Below, piece by piece: positions 22,401-30,839 of a stretch of DNA of 64,000 nucleotides; the first letter of the stretch is position 1; each line of letters opens with the position of its first letter. Source of the DNA: Heliocidaris tuberculata (lineage: Eukaryota; Echinodermata; Echinoidea; Camarodonta; Echinometridae); assembly GCA_025618425.1 (NCBI GenBank), contig CM046832.1, positions 21,629,917 through 21,693,916 on the forward strand, read 5' to 3'. The notes below the pieces were generated by a model. That model saw only the letters and a program-made list of their open reading frames with translations, was not told the DNA's origin and did not search any database. Made by a program: the position numbers and the translations under genes.

Positions 22401-24642
22401 TACTGGTACCCCCAAATAATCTCAATTTCTTATTTGCATATATATGGCACATACAGCAGTGTCTGCTAACATTTCGTACAACATTCTTCCTCAAACATGA
22501 TGTAAAGAAGCTGGCCTACGTAAATGAGACAGTATCATGCCGGAAGGCATGGACATGTCTCTAATTCTATAGATACTGTATAGATACCATGACTGAATCA
22601 GAGCTACAAGTAGGTGTAAAATCACTGATAACAGTACCTTCAATCATCGGCATGACCTCTAACACAAAGCACATGCACCCATTCAGCATCTGTTTACACC
22701 AACATACCAATGAGTACACGGTGCTAGCTAATGACATGAATTTGAAATGGGTGTGCTCGAAGGTTCCAAATGAAGGCAAATTCTTGTACATATACATGTG
22801 TATGTATACAAATCTTTCTGTGGTAACATTCTTCCAGTAGTTATTCATATTGATAATATTGACTTACATGTATTTTTATTCAATTTTAGAAATACTGTTT
22901 TAACTGGTGCAAACTTGTCATGGTGAAAAGGCAGCTAAATCTAATACGAGGATAAACATGTTCCTGGTTCATTACTTTGATCGACTGGATTTCTTTCCTT
23001 GTAATAATCATTAGAACTTATACATAAAAAATAATTCACGATATGGTAGAAACGAGGGGAGAAACCAGAAATGAAAAGAGAGAAAAGGGAAGATCAAAAT
23101 TCAAGACAGACAAAGAAGGACATGACATATTGATGAAAGAGAAATAAAGGCAGACAGCACTGTTAAATAGAATTGGTAGCGCAGTATCCACCAAATCATA
23201 ATCCTGTTTGAAAGTCTTACCTGAAGTCGATGCAGTATCCACTGTTCTTGGTGAGTTTGATTTGAAGCTCATATCCTCTGCATTCAGGCTGAGATCTGAT
23301 TGGGACAAACTAGAGTTTGTCTTACCTGGAAGGAGGAAACATTATGATCTTTAAAAACATATATATAGACTAGATTTAAGTTATAGAGAAAGAGAACAAA
23401 ATTGCTCTGTTCAGTTTGCTAATGGGTTAAGTCATTCAAAGTCAATTAATTATTAACATATGGACATCTAAAGAGAAGGATGAATTCTGGGAAAGGTGAA
23501 ATATTGTTTGTGAGCTTTCCCAGTCCTTTTATGTCAGTTTGAAAGAACATCAAAGTCGAAGTGTCCCCTGAAACTGATTGCTCTTTAAATGCTCTCGTAC
23601 TCTACATATGATGAGAAACAGCTTGTGTTCAGCCGAACATTCCTGCCACATGCGTGTGCAGTCCCATGTACCCATTTCTGTGTGCAATGCATGTGCTTTT
23701 TCAGCGAGATTGGGTCAATTTCCTATATGTTTCCAAAACATCATTGTATACACCAAAAGTCACCAATTCTTACGTAGACATGACCAACCTTTCCCAATTG
23801 CTTTGAGACAGTTTCCTTCACAATGTAAATGAATCAACCAGAACTCAACTTTATATCTTTAAATGAATTGTATGATTAGCTTTAACTTCAAGTCATTCAA
23901 TTTTTTAAAAAGAAGAAAACTGAATTATATGAATATAATACCATCAAAAGCTTAAGAGCAAAAACCAATATCACAAAAAACATATCCTTTCAAACAGTTT
24001 AATTCTATTTTTAGAGGTTTTACAAATGATCTAGTCTTTTACCTACATGTATGAGAGTTAACTTTCATGTAGTATATAAACAGGATAATATGACAAAGGC
24101 CTACTTTTAAAATACCTGAATGCACACTTTCTAACCCTATCAATTAAACACACTTGTATGTTTACTAGTTTTCTTTCATTATTTCAATCTCAGTTAAAGT
24201 CATTATGGCAACGACTGGCTGTCACAGGAAGCCAGTCCATATTGTCTCAACAAATCCATATTCATACGTACAATACATGTACATCTTGATTTCTTTGTAT
24301 GGTAAGATAGATAATATACATAGAACAAGTAGCAAGGCTACAATTGACAAGATACGAGTTTATTTTGTAGTTTATTAATGCAGTTTCTTCACTACCATGT
24401 GAAATACATTATCATCATTATTAATATTATTATCATCATTATAAAATTGGCTCAAGTTATGTCTCATGACATCTTTTGTATTGAGGAATGCTTGTCATGC
24501 ATGGATGGATTGATGTGATAATCATCACCACATTACTCCCCTGAACAATGATATCCTACTTACCACCATCGGACTCATAGTCCTTGCCATTGGTGGCTCC
24601 AACCTTAAAGGTCTTGAGAACATGATGTTTAATGGCCTTCAT
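5925..24642 (-). CDS. Unidentified Ser/Thr-rich protein, 205 aa, eight coding exons
   Basis: Coding exons on the minus strand: 24564-24642, 23221-23325, 22577-22658, 20032-20073, 17847-17891, 16310-16366, 7473-7581 and 5925-6023, in total 618 bp including TAA. Every junction keeps the frame, and all introns are GT-AG. The protein starts with a basic segment (MKAIKHHVLKTFK), continues as a Ser/Thr-rich, probably disordered middle (residues 28-137) and ends in a more ordered-looking tail (FGSMYRLTGMTSVINTADGR then the C-terminus FHLEYCFEWN). I see no signal peptide, membrane segment or catalytic motif, and I do not recognise the family. The start is fixed by an in-frame TGA two codons upstream in the same exon. 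The exon chain is my own reconstruction: E1, E2, E6, E7 and E8 have good splice sites; E3-E5 have weaker donors or acceptors but fit in phase. Confidence 0.65.
6024..7472. other. Intron 7 of the unknown gene
   Basis: Contains a C7/T/G polypurine-pyrimidine spot at 6507-6534 (C run, T run, then 13 G). Otherwise nothing recognised. The slightly richer block 7180-7400 has open frames but no splice context that I trust. Confidence 0.5.
7473..7581 (-). CDS. Unknown gene, coding exon 7
   Basis: Acceptor cttgcattctttag, donor AGC|gtaact. The exon is one base plus 36 codons (phase 2 in, phase 0 out). Encodes ASPMSEFNACPTESFLANPV, then GQKKFGSMYRLTGMTS. The codon composition reads as protein over its whole length. 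Confidence 0.65.
7582..9007. other. Part of intron 6 of the unknown gene
   Basis: Nothing recognised. AT-rich, with scattered tacatgta words. Confidence 0.45.
9008..9588. mobile_element. TTAA-flanked foldback MITE, copy B
   Basis: Same orientation and sequence as copy A at 1426-2016. It begins TTAAAGGGCAATCCAACCTT and ends GGTTGGATTTCCCTTTAA with TTAA on both sides. Copy B has lost about ten bases of the right arm around 9497-9500, where copy A reads a second genuine inverted match. It sits in intron 6 of the unknown gene. Confidence 0.85.
9589..9948. other. Intronic stretch without features
   Basis: No element, exon or RNA recognised. Confidence 0.45.
9949..10046. repeat. CT/CTTT-rich low-complexity tract
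   Basis: Mixed CTTT and CT repeats. It is the first part of a compound microsatellite block running to 10436. Confidence 0.9.
10086..10320 (+). repeat. GTA trinucleotide microsatellite
   Basis: Long imperfect (GTA/TAG) array with internal duplications such as GTAAGTAGTA and AATAGTAATAATAGTATTAG, the latter appearing twice (about 10209 and 10260). Confidence 0.95.
10321..10436 (+). repeat. GAAA tetranucleotide microsatellite
   Basis: GGA units followed by GAAA repeats; a purine-only strand of over 100 bases. Confidence 0.95.
10437..11398. other. Intronic stretch, nothing certain
   Basis: A minus-strand open segment around 11250-11365 reads protein-like for about 40 codons (for example RMKLWIKSFFVRHTVLPRF), but it has no convincing splice pair. 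I leave it unannotated. The 5 bp ACATG at 11394-11398 is the left target duplication of the next element. Confidence 0.4.
11399..13822. mobile_element. 2.4 kb non-autonomous CAGGGCT element (hAT-like)
   Basis: Starts CAGGGCTTGCCCTTAAC and ends, on the other strand, CAGGGCTCGACTTTAAC. Both subterminal regions carry several GGTGGCC/GGCCACC words that pair with each other (for example GGTGGCCAGCAGGGCCAC). ACATG flanks both ends (11394-11398 and 13823-13827), a possible 5 bp target duplication. No complete transposase frame is present. A minus-strand remnant near 12415-12530 ends in an acidic tail (IPDDSHSDTDSE then stop). CAGGG termini suit hAT elements (established). The 5 bp duplication is short for typical hAT, and ACATG is common locally, so the superfamily is uncertain. 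Confidence 0.7.
11808..12010 (+). repeat. Two-copy 98 bp tandem repeat inside the CAGGGCT element
   Basis: ACCTCTGTTTCGTTAGCGGT starts at 11808 and recurs as ACCTCTGCTTCGTTAACGGT at 11905. A third start is at 12003 (ACCTCTGTTTCC). Each unit includes GACCCGCCGAA and CCTCAAGTAAATCG. Confidence 0.8.
13828..16309. other. Intron 6 of the unknown gene, remaining part
   Basis: Holds the inverted repeat annotated at 14837-14910. Otherwise I see only AT-rich DNA and short open frames without splice support. Confidence 0.45.
14837..14910. repeat. AGCCAGAAGGGC-family inverted repeat
   Basis: Left arm ATATTGTCTGTTAAGAGCAA and right arm CTGGCTCTCAGCAGACAATA pair over about 25 positions with three mismatches, separated by GGCATTAATTACTATC and a short spacer. 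It shares the arm sequence and the centre GGGCATTAA with the copies at 43760 and 63671. Confidence 0.8.
16310..16366 (-). CDS. Unknown gene, coding exon 6
   Basis: Acceptor ttctcatttacag, donor TTTT|gtaaat; 57 bp, phase 2 in and phase 2 out. Encodes STVETHPGSPNRASGLSL. The acceptor reads CAGCAG, so a three-base alternative (NAGNAG) is possible. Confidence 0.6.
16696..16860 (+). promoter_or_regulatory. Core promoter inside the GTCG-rich element
   Basis: CCAAT at 16696-16700, a consensus TATA box (TATAAAAA, 16823-16830) set in GGGGTATAAAAACCCC, and an initiator-like TCAGTTT at 16854-16860, 33 bases downstream of the first T of TATA. The arrangement and spacing are those of a standard RNA polymerase II promoter. 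Activity is inferred. Confidence 0.6.
16886..16987 (+). CDS. 33-codon ORF with nuclear localisation signal (transposon 5' exon remnant)
   Basis: ATG 30 bases after the initiator opens a 33-codon frame beginning MPKKKVTKKRKLLEEG, a bipartite lysine-rich nuclear signal, and ending in a Pro-rich tail (HSPPKYTPEV) before TAG. The end coincides with a donor-like GAG|gtatag, so this may be the first exon of the ancestral transposon gene (Harbinger elements encode a transposase and a Myb/MADF protein; established) whose remainder has been deleted. It is shorter than any functional product I know. Function unproven. Confidence 0.4.
   Translation: MPKKKVTKKRKLLEEGPVAEDHLHSPPKYTPEV
17458..17846. other. 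Intron 5 remainder of the unknown gene
   Basis: No feature recognised beyond the TAA target duplication at its left edge. Confidence 0.45.
17847..17891 (-). CDS. Unknown gene, coding exon 5
   Basis: 45 bp, phase 2 in and out, encoding STLETATGVQQAMY. Preceded by a strong pyrimidine stretch (ttctctttctag upstream, then atctgttag as acceptor). The donor AT|gtaggt is weak. Chosen because it alone keeps the frame between exons 4 and 6. Confidence 0.5.
17892..20031. other. Intron 4 of the unknown gene
   Basis: Contains a 12-base G run at 18062-18073. No element or exon recognised in the rest. Confidence 0.45.
20032..20073 (-). CDS. Unknown gene, coding exon 4
   Basis: 42 bp, phase 2 in and out, encoding EVDNDYRTVSMFI. 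Acceptor tttgtatttctgtaag style (AAG, less common than CAG/TAG) and donor CAG|gtacct. The frame is kept on both sides. Confidence 0.5.
20074..22576. other. Intron 3 of the unknown gene
   Basis: AT-rich DNA; I see no repeat family or exon in it. Confidence 0.45.
22577..22658 (-). CDS. Unknown gene, coding exon 3
   Basis: 82 bp, phase 1 in and phase 2 out, encoding EVMPMIEGTVISDFTPTCSS then DSVMVSI. Acceptor ctttgtgttag is fair; donor CA|gtatct is weak. A nearby ATG|gtatct would break the frame to exon 4, so the downstream donor was preferred. Confidence 0.5.
22659..23220. other. Intron 2 of the unknown gene
   Basis: No feature recognised. Confidence 0.45.
23221..23325 (-). CDS. Unknown gene, coding exon 2
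   Basis: 105 bp, phase 1 in and out. Acceptor tttcctccttccag and donor TCAG|gtaagac are both strong. Encodes a Ser/Asn/Thr-rich stretch beginning GKTNSSLSQSDLSLNAEDMS. Confidence 0.75.
23469..23863 (+). mobile_element. GAACTCAAC-ended MITE, copy 1
   Basis: Left end AAGAGAAGGATGAATTCTGG, right end CCAGAACTCAACTTTATATC followed by TTTAAA; the termini are inverted. The interior shares GGAAAGGTGAAAT, TTTGTGAGCTTTC, TGTGTGCAATGCATGT and CCTTTCCCAATTGCTTTG with copies at 28303, 29819, 37795 and 42745. It is in intron 1 (between coding exons 1 and 2) of the unknown gene. Confidence 0.8.
23864..24563. other. Intron 1 remainder of the unknown gene
   Basis: Small ATT/ATC-rich patch at 24410-24442. 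Nothing else recognised. Confidence 0.45.
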
Positions 24643-24656
24643 CTCTCACTCATCCT
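24564..24656 (-). CDS. Unknown gene, exon with start codon
   Basis: Acceptor gtctctttcag, donor GGTG|gtaagt (strong). ATG at 24642-24640. The 14 leader bases contain ATGAGTGAGAGATGA, a four-codon upstream frame overlapping the main start by ATGA. All three frames entering from upstream hit a stop in this leader, which fixes the start at MKAIKHHV. Confidence 0.75.
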
Positions 24657-26719
24657 CTGAAAGAGACAAGAAAGGCATAAAGAATTACAGATGAGAAAGG
24701 CATAAAGAATTATAGTTATGTTGAAAGGAGTACAAAATTGATTTACAGATGGTTTTTACTTTAATAGCTTTTTAAAAATGTATTAATGCATTAATAATAA
24801 GAAGATGATATTTCCTAAAAATTAATTTGGAAATTTTGAGATTCATATCATGGTTTCATTGTAGATTAATCCAATTCAAAATAGTAGCAACCAATGCAAA
24901 ATCTTCTGTTAAAACATCTATGTGAGGAATTGATTATCTGGAAGAATTTCAAAACAGCTCCTGAATCCTGTGACACTTTACACAAAGCTTTACTATTCAG
25001 ATTGGTAAATTTGCTAAATATTCTTTTATTCTTGTCTTTACAAAAAATTGATGTATTGACTATTGAATCATTATAACATGTACAAGAAATAGATGTAAGT
25101 AATTGTTTGCAAAAAAGAATTGCAAAGACACAAAGAGATGGAGGGGGGGGGGGGGAAGGGGTGGATGGGGTTGGGGATCTGACAATAAAAATGTCTTGTG
25201 AACATAGTCCTCGATATGTTATGATAGAGTAGTTCCCGCACTTAATTTCAGGCAGCACAACAAAAACACATCATATCTGGACATGTATATAGATCTATGA
25301 ATATGACATTGGTTCTAAAGCTACAATGAAGCAGTGCATGCAAATACATGGAATGCAAGGAGTTAACCATTTGCTAGAATTTTGACTTAACAGAAAAACC
25401 ACTGATGAATTAAAAGAAATGAAATCAAGGATTTCCATTAGAATTTACTTCTTTTCACCAATTTTTCAGTTAATTATCATTATTACCAGTCATTAAAAAT
25501 CGATGTGAAATTTATATCAATCAGATTTCAAATTGCATGTTGTGTTTTAACTTAGCCCAAGATATAAACACTGAACAATTTGCTTTGCTTTTTCTACTGG
25601 TTAATAATGGAGATCTATCATCTACTGGAACTGGTTATAGACTATATCCTGTGACAGATCAGTCTATTTCATTCGAGCATATGCTCCGCTGAGACTATGT
25701 CTGGCTTCACAGAATCCCTCTCCTACAGTACATAGACCGAAGTCTGCCTCGCACAGTCCTGTTGGGGTATTTTATTATGTCCTTTAACCTACTGCTGAGA
25801 CCTACGTACGCACGCATACAATATCCACGATTTGACAAGTAATTTGATGAAAAAAATGTGTTTTGCCGGCATCGCCAATATTTTTCTTGTGTTGTAGAGC
25901 CGATTCAAATGACTCAAAATCACTAGTGCGCCATCACTGGTACTTTGTGTAGAGCAGGGAAACAGTCGGAGGTAAAGTCTTAGTGACTGTGCACTAGTGA
26001 TTTTGAGTCATTTGAATCGGTGCACTACAACACAAGGAGAATATCGGCGATGCCAGCATAATGCATATTTTTCATCAAATTACTTGTCAAATCATGGATA
26101 TCGGATGCCATCTAGTGAGGTAAAAGATTTTTCTTAAAGTGATTGAGTAACTTTGTGAAAAATTGTAAAATCAGCTCAAATATCAGTGAATTGTGTGCAG
26201 TCCTCTAACTACATAGATAATTAAGGATATGTGAAAGTATGAGAGAAAATGGAACCCGTTTACTATCCTAAAAAAGAGAAAATCGCGATCAATCGCTAGC
26301 GCAAGTCGCTCGGTTTCTTCGCTGCGCTGCAGTCACAAAAACCAAGCACCAGCGCTTGGCGATTTCAGAGCGGGTTTCCAGCCCATACGGTATTCTGTGA
26401 TAGAGCGAGGTATGCCAACCATAAGAGTTCTTTAGGGTTCGGTGGTACTCTATCCCGACATCAATGTTCAATCGTAAATATCTTGATATATAAACCACCG
26501 ATCAGCTTATAAAACTCAGGCGATTCCTGTCTGAGCTAAAGGTTTGCAATTATGATTACAACATTAGCTGGAACAGTGATTTTTTTTTTCAATCCTGGGC
26601 AAAGTTAATCAATGCCTGGGCAAAGTTAATCAATATTTTAAGTACAAATTTTCATCCTTCCTGGTTCCGTTTTGAAAAAATACAACCAAACTAATGCAGA
26701 TTCTGACTTAGATTTGTAC
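24657..26719. other. 5' UTR intron of the unknown gene
   Basis: Holds a 13-14 base G run (25142-25155) and the foldback at 25820-26102. The CpG-richer patch 26280-26410 has no recognised feature. Confidence 0.4.
25820..26102. mobile_element. Foldback element with about 115 bp arms
   Basis: ATATCCACGATTTGACAAGT at the left is mirrored by ACTTGTCAAATCATGGATAT at the right. Inner arm segments also match, for example GATTCAAATGACTCAAAATC against GATTTTGAGTCATTTGAATC and the CACTAGTG words beside the loop. The loop is about 60 bases. No coding capacity. Confidence 0.85.
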
Positions 26720-26781
26720 CTGAACTAGACCCTGGAGCGCCTTCAGCGGCAGTGCTCTCTGGAGTTAGTCTAACAGTAATT
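26720..26781 (-). other. Possible 5' UTR exon of the unknown gene
   Basis: Minus-strand block with donor TCAG|gtacaa and acceptor aacattag. It reads openly (ITVRLTPESTAAEGAPGSSS), but every frame meets a stop in the next exon's leader, so it would be untranslated or belong to another isoform. Confidence 0.3.
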
Positions 26782-27301
26782 CTAATGTTAGATTACAGAA
26801 AGAAAAACAATATAGTCCTTTTGGTTAATTACACAAATTTTAAGCCTTCAAAATAGTAAAGCAGGAAAAGTGTCGGATTTTATCATTCAAGTTTTCGTCC
26901 CCAAAGACCCCAATTCATTGAAATTGTTTTGAGCAGACTTCAATTTTTTTTATCAAGATTGTTTGGCTGCCTCTAGGCCTAATCTATAGCCACTTATCCA
27001 ATGAACAAGGTTATATGTCTAGATCTATAGCTATCTCAGATCATGAAGTTACAATCTATTTGATTTTCTACAGAATTCAGAAACAGAATATTCTAGGGTC
27101 TGTAGGGAGATAGGGCCTAGATCTACAAAACTAATGCTTTAGTTTTTGGTATTGGGATCTTAATCTACAGTAGAAGATAACACAAATCTATTCTTACATC
27201 TTATCAACGCCTACAGAAACAGATGAAGCCATACAACTATCAAACTCAGCGCAGCTCCGTCAATCAGATCTGACTTGGCTTGGCATTGCATTCATTGTTA
27301 C

Positions 27302-27500
27302 CTGGCTCTTGAGGCAGTTGAGCATCAACGGACATTGAAAGCTTCATAACGGGAATCCAACGGCGTCGCAAACGGCATCTCCTCGATTTACGATAGGATG
27401 CGACACTAACGGTGTATCTCCTTGAATTACGTATTTTCGATTCAATATCTAATTTCAGAGCAACACAAACTGTCCATACATCCAATGTACATGTATTACA
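27302..27500 (-). other. Probable first (5' UTR) exon of the unknown gene
   Basis: CpG-richer minus-strand block ending in a good donor, GAGCCAG|gtaaca. Just upstream on the minus strand the sequence GCCAAGATGGTTGC (near 27570) resembles the YY1-type motif found at many metazoan start sites. The 5' boundary given is approximate. Confidence 0.4.
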
Positions 27501-28092
27501 TTTGAAACCTCTATAAGCTAGTAAAATATGAGGTCTGAAAGAAGATTTGATCGCTGTTTATGTCTAGCAACCATCTTGGCTTCGAAGGTCGAGATAACAA
27601 TTGACAATTTTTTTTTCGTGATAACGCCCTCAGCGACAATATACTATATAATCTTCATAGTTATTTCCCTTCCTTCTGTTTTATTCTCACTCATTGATTG
27701 ATTGATTTATTCTTCAAGTATGACAGAACATGAAATGAAAACATATAACTAACATTGCAAGGTAAAATATACGGTGACAGGATAACCTATGAAAGCTTGT
27801 AAATAGCTTATTTTCATTGACGTCCTGGCTCCTGAGAACATATTTAGATATTTTTTATAGAAAATTATAAAGCAAGGAAAAAAAAAAAAAAAAAAAAAAG
27901 AATGTTAAAATCTATGACAAATAAGTTGTATATGAACAAAGTAATTCAACTTTGATATAATTTCTGTACAAAAACTTTAAACAACCATTTGCCTTTTTAA
28001 AGATTGACTCTAATACTGCATACATGAAAGATAACTTCTTGAATTCATATATTTCACTAATTTTCTTCTCCCTATATCTTGATTGTTATAGA
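27501..28092. other. Upstream flank of the unknown gene
   Basis: Contains a 22-base A run near 27878-27899. Nothing else recognised. Confidence 0.4.
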
Positions 28093-28200
28093 AATAATAA
28101 TAAAAGTGGGTTCTTGTTTAGCGCTCATGTCGGGCATATCGCCACTCCCGGCGCTCCGTTATATTACCCCGGCTTTAGCCTGGCTGCCATTAAAGCACTC
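28093..28200 (-). mobile_element. LINE 3' tail fragment
   Basis: AATAATAATAAAAGTGGGTT followed by CTTGTTTAGCGCTCATGTC matches, position by position, the 3' end of the LINE at 35533 (AATAATAATAGTGGCTACTT, GTATAGCGCACAGGTC). It is a severely 5'-truncated copy in the same orientation. Confidence 0.6.
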
Positions 28201-28218
28201 AAGCACACTAGCGTAGGT

Positions 28219-28259
28219 GAGGGGGGGGGGGGGCGGGGGGCAGAATGCCCCCCCCCCCA
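28219..28259. repeat. polyG/polyC hairpin-forming tract
   Basis: A G-rich run (GGGGGGGGGGGGCGGGGGG) followed nine bases later by a C run of eleven. The two can pair with each other or form G-quadruplexes. Confidence 0.8.
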
Positions 28260-28302
28260 GTCAACTTTACCTCGATTATGGCCACCCCTCCCCCAAAAAA
28301 TT

Positions 28303-28435
28303 TGAAGGTTGAGTTCTGGGAAAGGTGAAAAATAGTTTGTGAGCTTTCTCATTTCTTTTCAGTGTCAGTTTAGAAGAACATCAGCCCTGAAAAGGATTGC
28401 TCCTCGAATCCCCTCATATTCGAAATATATAACGA
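28303..28435 (+). mobile_element. GAACTCAAC-ended MITE, truncated copy 2
   Basis: GAAGGTTGAGTTCTGGGAAA begins it, followed by TTTGTGAGCTTTCTCATT and CTGAAAAGGATTGCTC as in the other copies; it stops after about 130 bases. The right end is missing. Confidence 0.7.
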
Positions 28436-28744
28436 GACATTCTTTCACATATTCATAATCTCTTTATATTCTCTGACCTCTCTTTTCTACAGTCCAGTTT
28501 ATACTTATTCTGTTTTCGTGGCTTTTAGTTTTTAATTTTTATATACATGTTATCGTTATTTATATTACGTATTGTTAATGTTCTGAAATAATCAAAGTGT
28601 AATCATTATCGTCTGTTAAAGGAATCATGATAATCTACATGTATATATAGATGTGATTGTGAGCAACTCACCCAAACCTGATTTCGTTTGACTATGTTTG
28701 ATGGTTTATTTTACAAGATATTAAAAGCATACATGCCTATGCCT
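28436..28744. other. Non-coding stretch
   Basis: Nothing recognised. Confidence 0.45.
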
Positions 28745-28905
28745 GTAAGTAAGCAACCAGGAGATTGACGCCTTTAAGTCCTCTCCGAGGGACTTGGTAA
28801 TGAGGATTAATGCCTTACCAAAGGGCACTATGGCGCATTGACCGGGTTTGAAACCCGGGTCCTCCCAGTTACGAGACCCATGCTCTACCACTGAGCCATC
28901 TTTGA
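28745..28905 (-). mobile_element. tRNA-derived SINE
   Basis: On the minus strand the head has an RNA polymerase III A box (TGGCTCAGTGG, 28898-28888) and a B-box/T-arm region (CCGGGTTTCAAACCCGG) with a perfect five-pair T stem, and D-stem GCTC/GAGC. The acceptor stem does not pair and the anticodon stem is broken, so it is not a working tRNA. A body follows (CTTTGGTAAGGCATTAATCC, GGGACTTGGTAATG complement) as in tRNA-derived SINEs. Confidence 0.75.
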
Positions 28906-29341
28906 CTAAAACAGTCGTATAATTATGACGTATGATTATTTTCTTTTAATCATGGGCCGCGGACCCGGGGGGGGGGGGTGTTCTTTTTAGTACAGACATG
29001 TTTCATAAAACCTCGGGAAAATGGTTGGAAAATTAATGAGTTCAATCAAATCAGCCACCACTTTCTAAAACGCTCCACGGCCCCTGTTAATGACCGATGT
29101 CCTATAGTCTGCAGCTTATGTGGGAGGGGATTATTTTATTTCCTTGCAAAACTGATAATGTTATTAAAATGTGAATATGCAAGTTTGAAGAAGAAAGTTG
29201 AAAGCAAGTATAATAAAGAACAGGGATTCTCATTCCTGAATTAATTTTATTTTTAATAGTTGCTGAAAGCAATTTGCCCTAAAAACGGTTACTAATGGAT
29301 GGTAATTATTGAATATTTATCGATGTATTAGTTTTAGATCA

Positions 29342-29342
<1 letters not shown>
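28906..29342. other. Non-coding stretch with G run
   Basis: A 10-base G run at 28970-28979 is followed by an 88-codon plus-strand open frame with no recognisable domain; not annotated as a gene. Confidence 0.4.
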
Positions 29343-29383
<41 letters not shown>

Positions 29384-29506
29384 TGAAATGAGCCAAGACT
29401 CAGGACGTAGCTGAATACCACGGATTTATTGATGTCAAGCTTTCGGCATTATGCCGTGGTATTCAGCTACGTCCCGAGTCTTGGCTCATTTCATTTATTT
29501 AATTTA

Positions 29507-29581
<75 letters not shown>
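29343..29581. repeat. AT microsatellite, 39 bp-arm hairpin, AT and GT microsatellite
   Basis: (AT)n at 29343-29380, then GAAATGAGCCAAGACTCAGG... and its reverse complement CCCGAGTCTTGGCTCATTTC. Arms of 39 bases with one mismatch (29386-29424 and 29455-29493) surround a 30-base loop, followed by (AT)n and (GT)n to 29581. Confidence 0.9.
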
Positions 29582-29583
<2 letters not shown>

Positions 29584-29800
29584 CAGTTCAGTTTTATTTT
29601 CATTTCCAACAGAACAGTGATTTTGACAAGAAATCAAATATGCAATTCAATATTCAATAATATAATACATTTTACATGGTTTAAAGTTATAAAATAGAAA
29701 GTATACAATATATTTAGATTGTAATGCTCCTTTTGCACCAAATTGAATTAAAACCTTGTCTTAATGTCGTTTAAGTATGAGTTATGTTTGACAAAGTAAC
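29582..29800 (-). mobile_element. LINE-like 3' UTR fragment
   Basis: The end (TTTTGCACCAAATTGAATTA, then AAGTATGAGTTATG) has a diverged second copy at 45480-45555 (TTTTGTACCAAATTGGATTA, AATATGAGTTATG), and the flanking TATTAGTTTTAGATCAGT (29327-29344) recurs at 45397. It starts next to a microsatellite (TTCAGTTTTATTTTCATTTC) as many reverse-oriented non-LTR tails do. Inference only. Confidence 0.4.
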
Positions 29801-29818
29801 ATAATTCATACAGGGAAG

Positions 29819-30166
29819 GGGGAGTTCTGGGAAAGGCAAAAAATAATTTGTGAGCTTTCTCATTTTAATTGGAAGATTATCATATAGCAGAAAATTAATG
29901 TCCCCTGAAAAGGATTGCTATTCAAATGAGCTCACAACAGCTGAAATGTTCGGGTTTAACAATTGTGTGTAGTCCCATAAACACATTTTTGTGTGCAGTG
30001 CATGTAACTCTCAGCAGGAATGAGGAATTTCTTATCATTTTGATGATTCCAAAACTTTACAGCATACACCTATTCTTATGTGCTATATAATCAACCTTTC
30101 CCAGTTGCTTTGAGACAGTTTCTTTCACAATTCAATCTCATGACCAGAACTCAACTTTATCTTTAA
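29819..30166 (+). mobile_element. GAACTCAAC-ended MITE, copy 3
   Basis: Starts GGAGTTCTGGGAAAGGC and ends CCAGAACTCAACTTTATC, TTTAAA. The interior shares TTTGTGTGCAGTGCATGTAA and CTTTCCCAGTTGCTTTGAG with the other copies. Confidence 0.85.
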
Positions 30167-30839
30167 ATGACAAGAGAAGATATTAAAATGTAACACATAC
30201 ACAAAAAGTGTATATTTTATGAGAGTAGCATATCACACTTTTATATGTTTTCTTTTGATTTGATGCATGTCACGTACTTTATCGATGTATGTTTAGATGT
30301 CCTGTGTGATGCACAGTAGAACAATATAACAATCTCCTTATAGGAACAAGTAAATTATCATCTTTATATGAAGCCTTGTTACATCAGGGTAAAATAACTG
30401 AAAAGAATAAAAGGAGAGGGACAAGGAAAATTACCTTGATATAAAAGTGACTCTGCTGTTATATTAGTGTTCTCTGTAATAAAATTCCACTATAATTATA
30501 AGAGTCACATTAGTGAAAAATAAATCAGGATTATTCTTTGGGTTTCAGTAACGTCCAAACGCTGTATACTTTAATAAGATTTAACACGGATCACAACAAA
30601 TAGAAAGTCTTTGAAAGGGAGGGTGCCCCCTCCTTCATGAGGTCCACCTTCGATTCGCAAATGTGTACAAGTCGCAACAAAATGACAAACAAAGTAAAAT
30701 CAAAATCAGACATAGTGCTTTTAATTCATTCAACATTTGTAGATTTTATGCGAGATACAATGCTGTATCTGATCCTTTTCCACTGAGGTGGTACATTAAT
30801 AAGGTGTTTGGCATAATATCAATGCCTATCAATTCCCCT
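30167..30839. other. Non-coding stretch
   Basis: Nothing recognised. Confidence 0.45.

Noticed and set aside
28826..28905. Minus-strand tRNA gene
   Set aside because: D arm and T arm pair, but the acceptor stem and anticodon stem do not, and a SINE body follows; called a SINE instead.
29386..29493. Hammerhead ribozyme or retrozyme in the hairpin
   Set aside because: The conserved core words (CTGATGA, GAAA in the correct order with a cleavage triplet) are not present.
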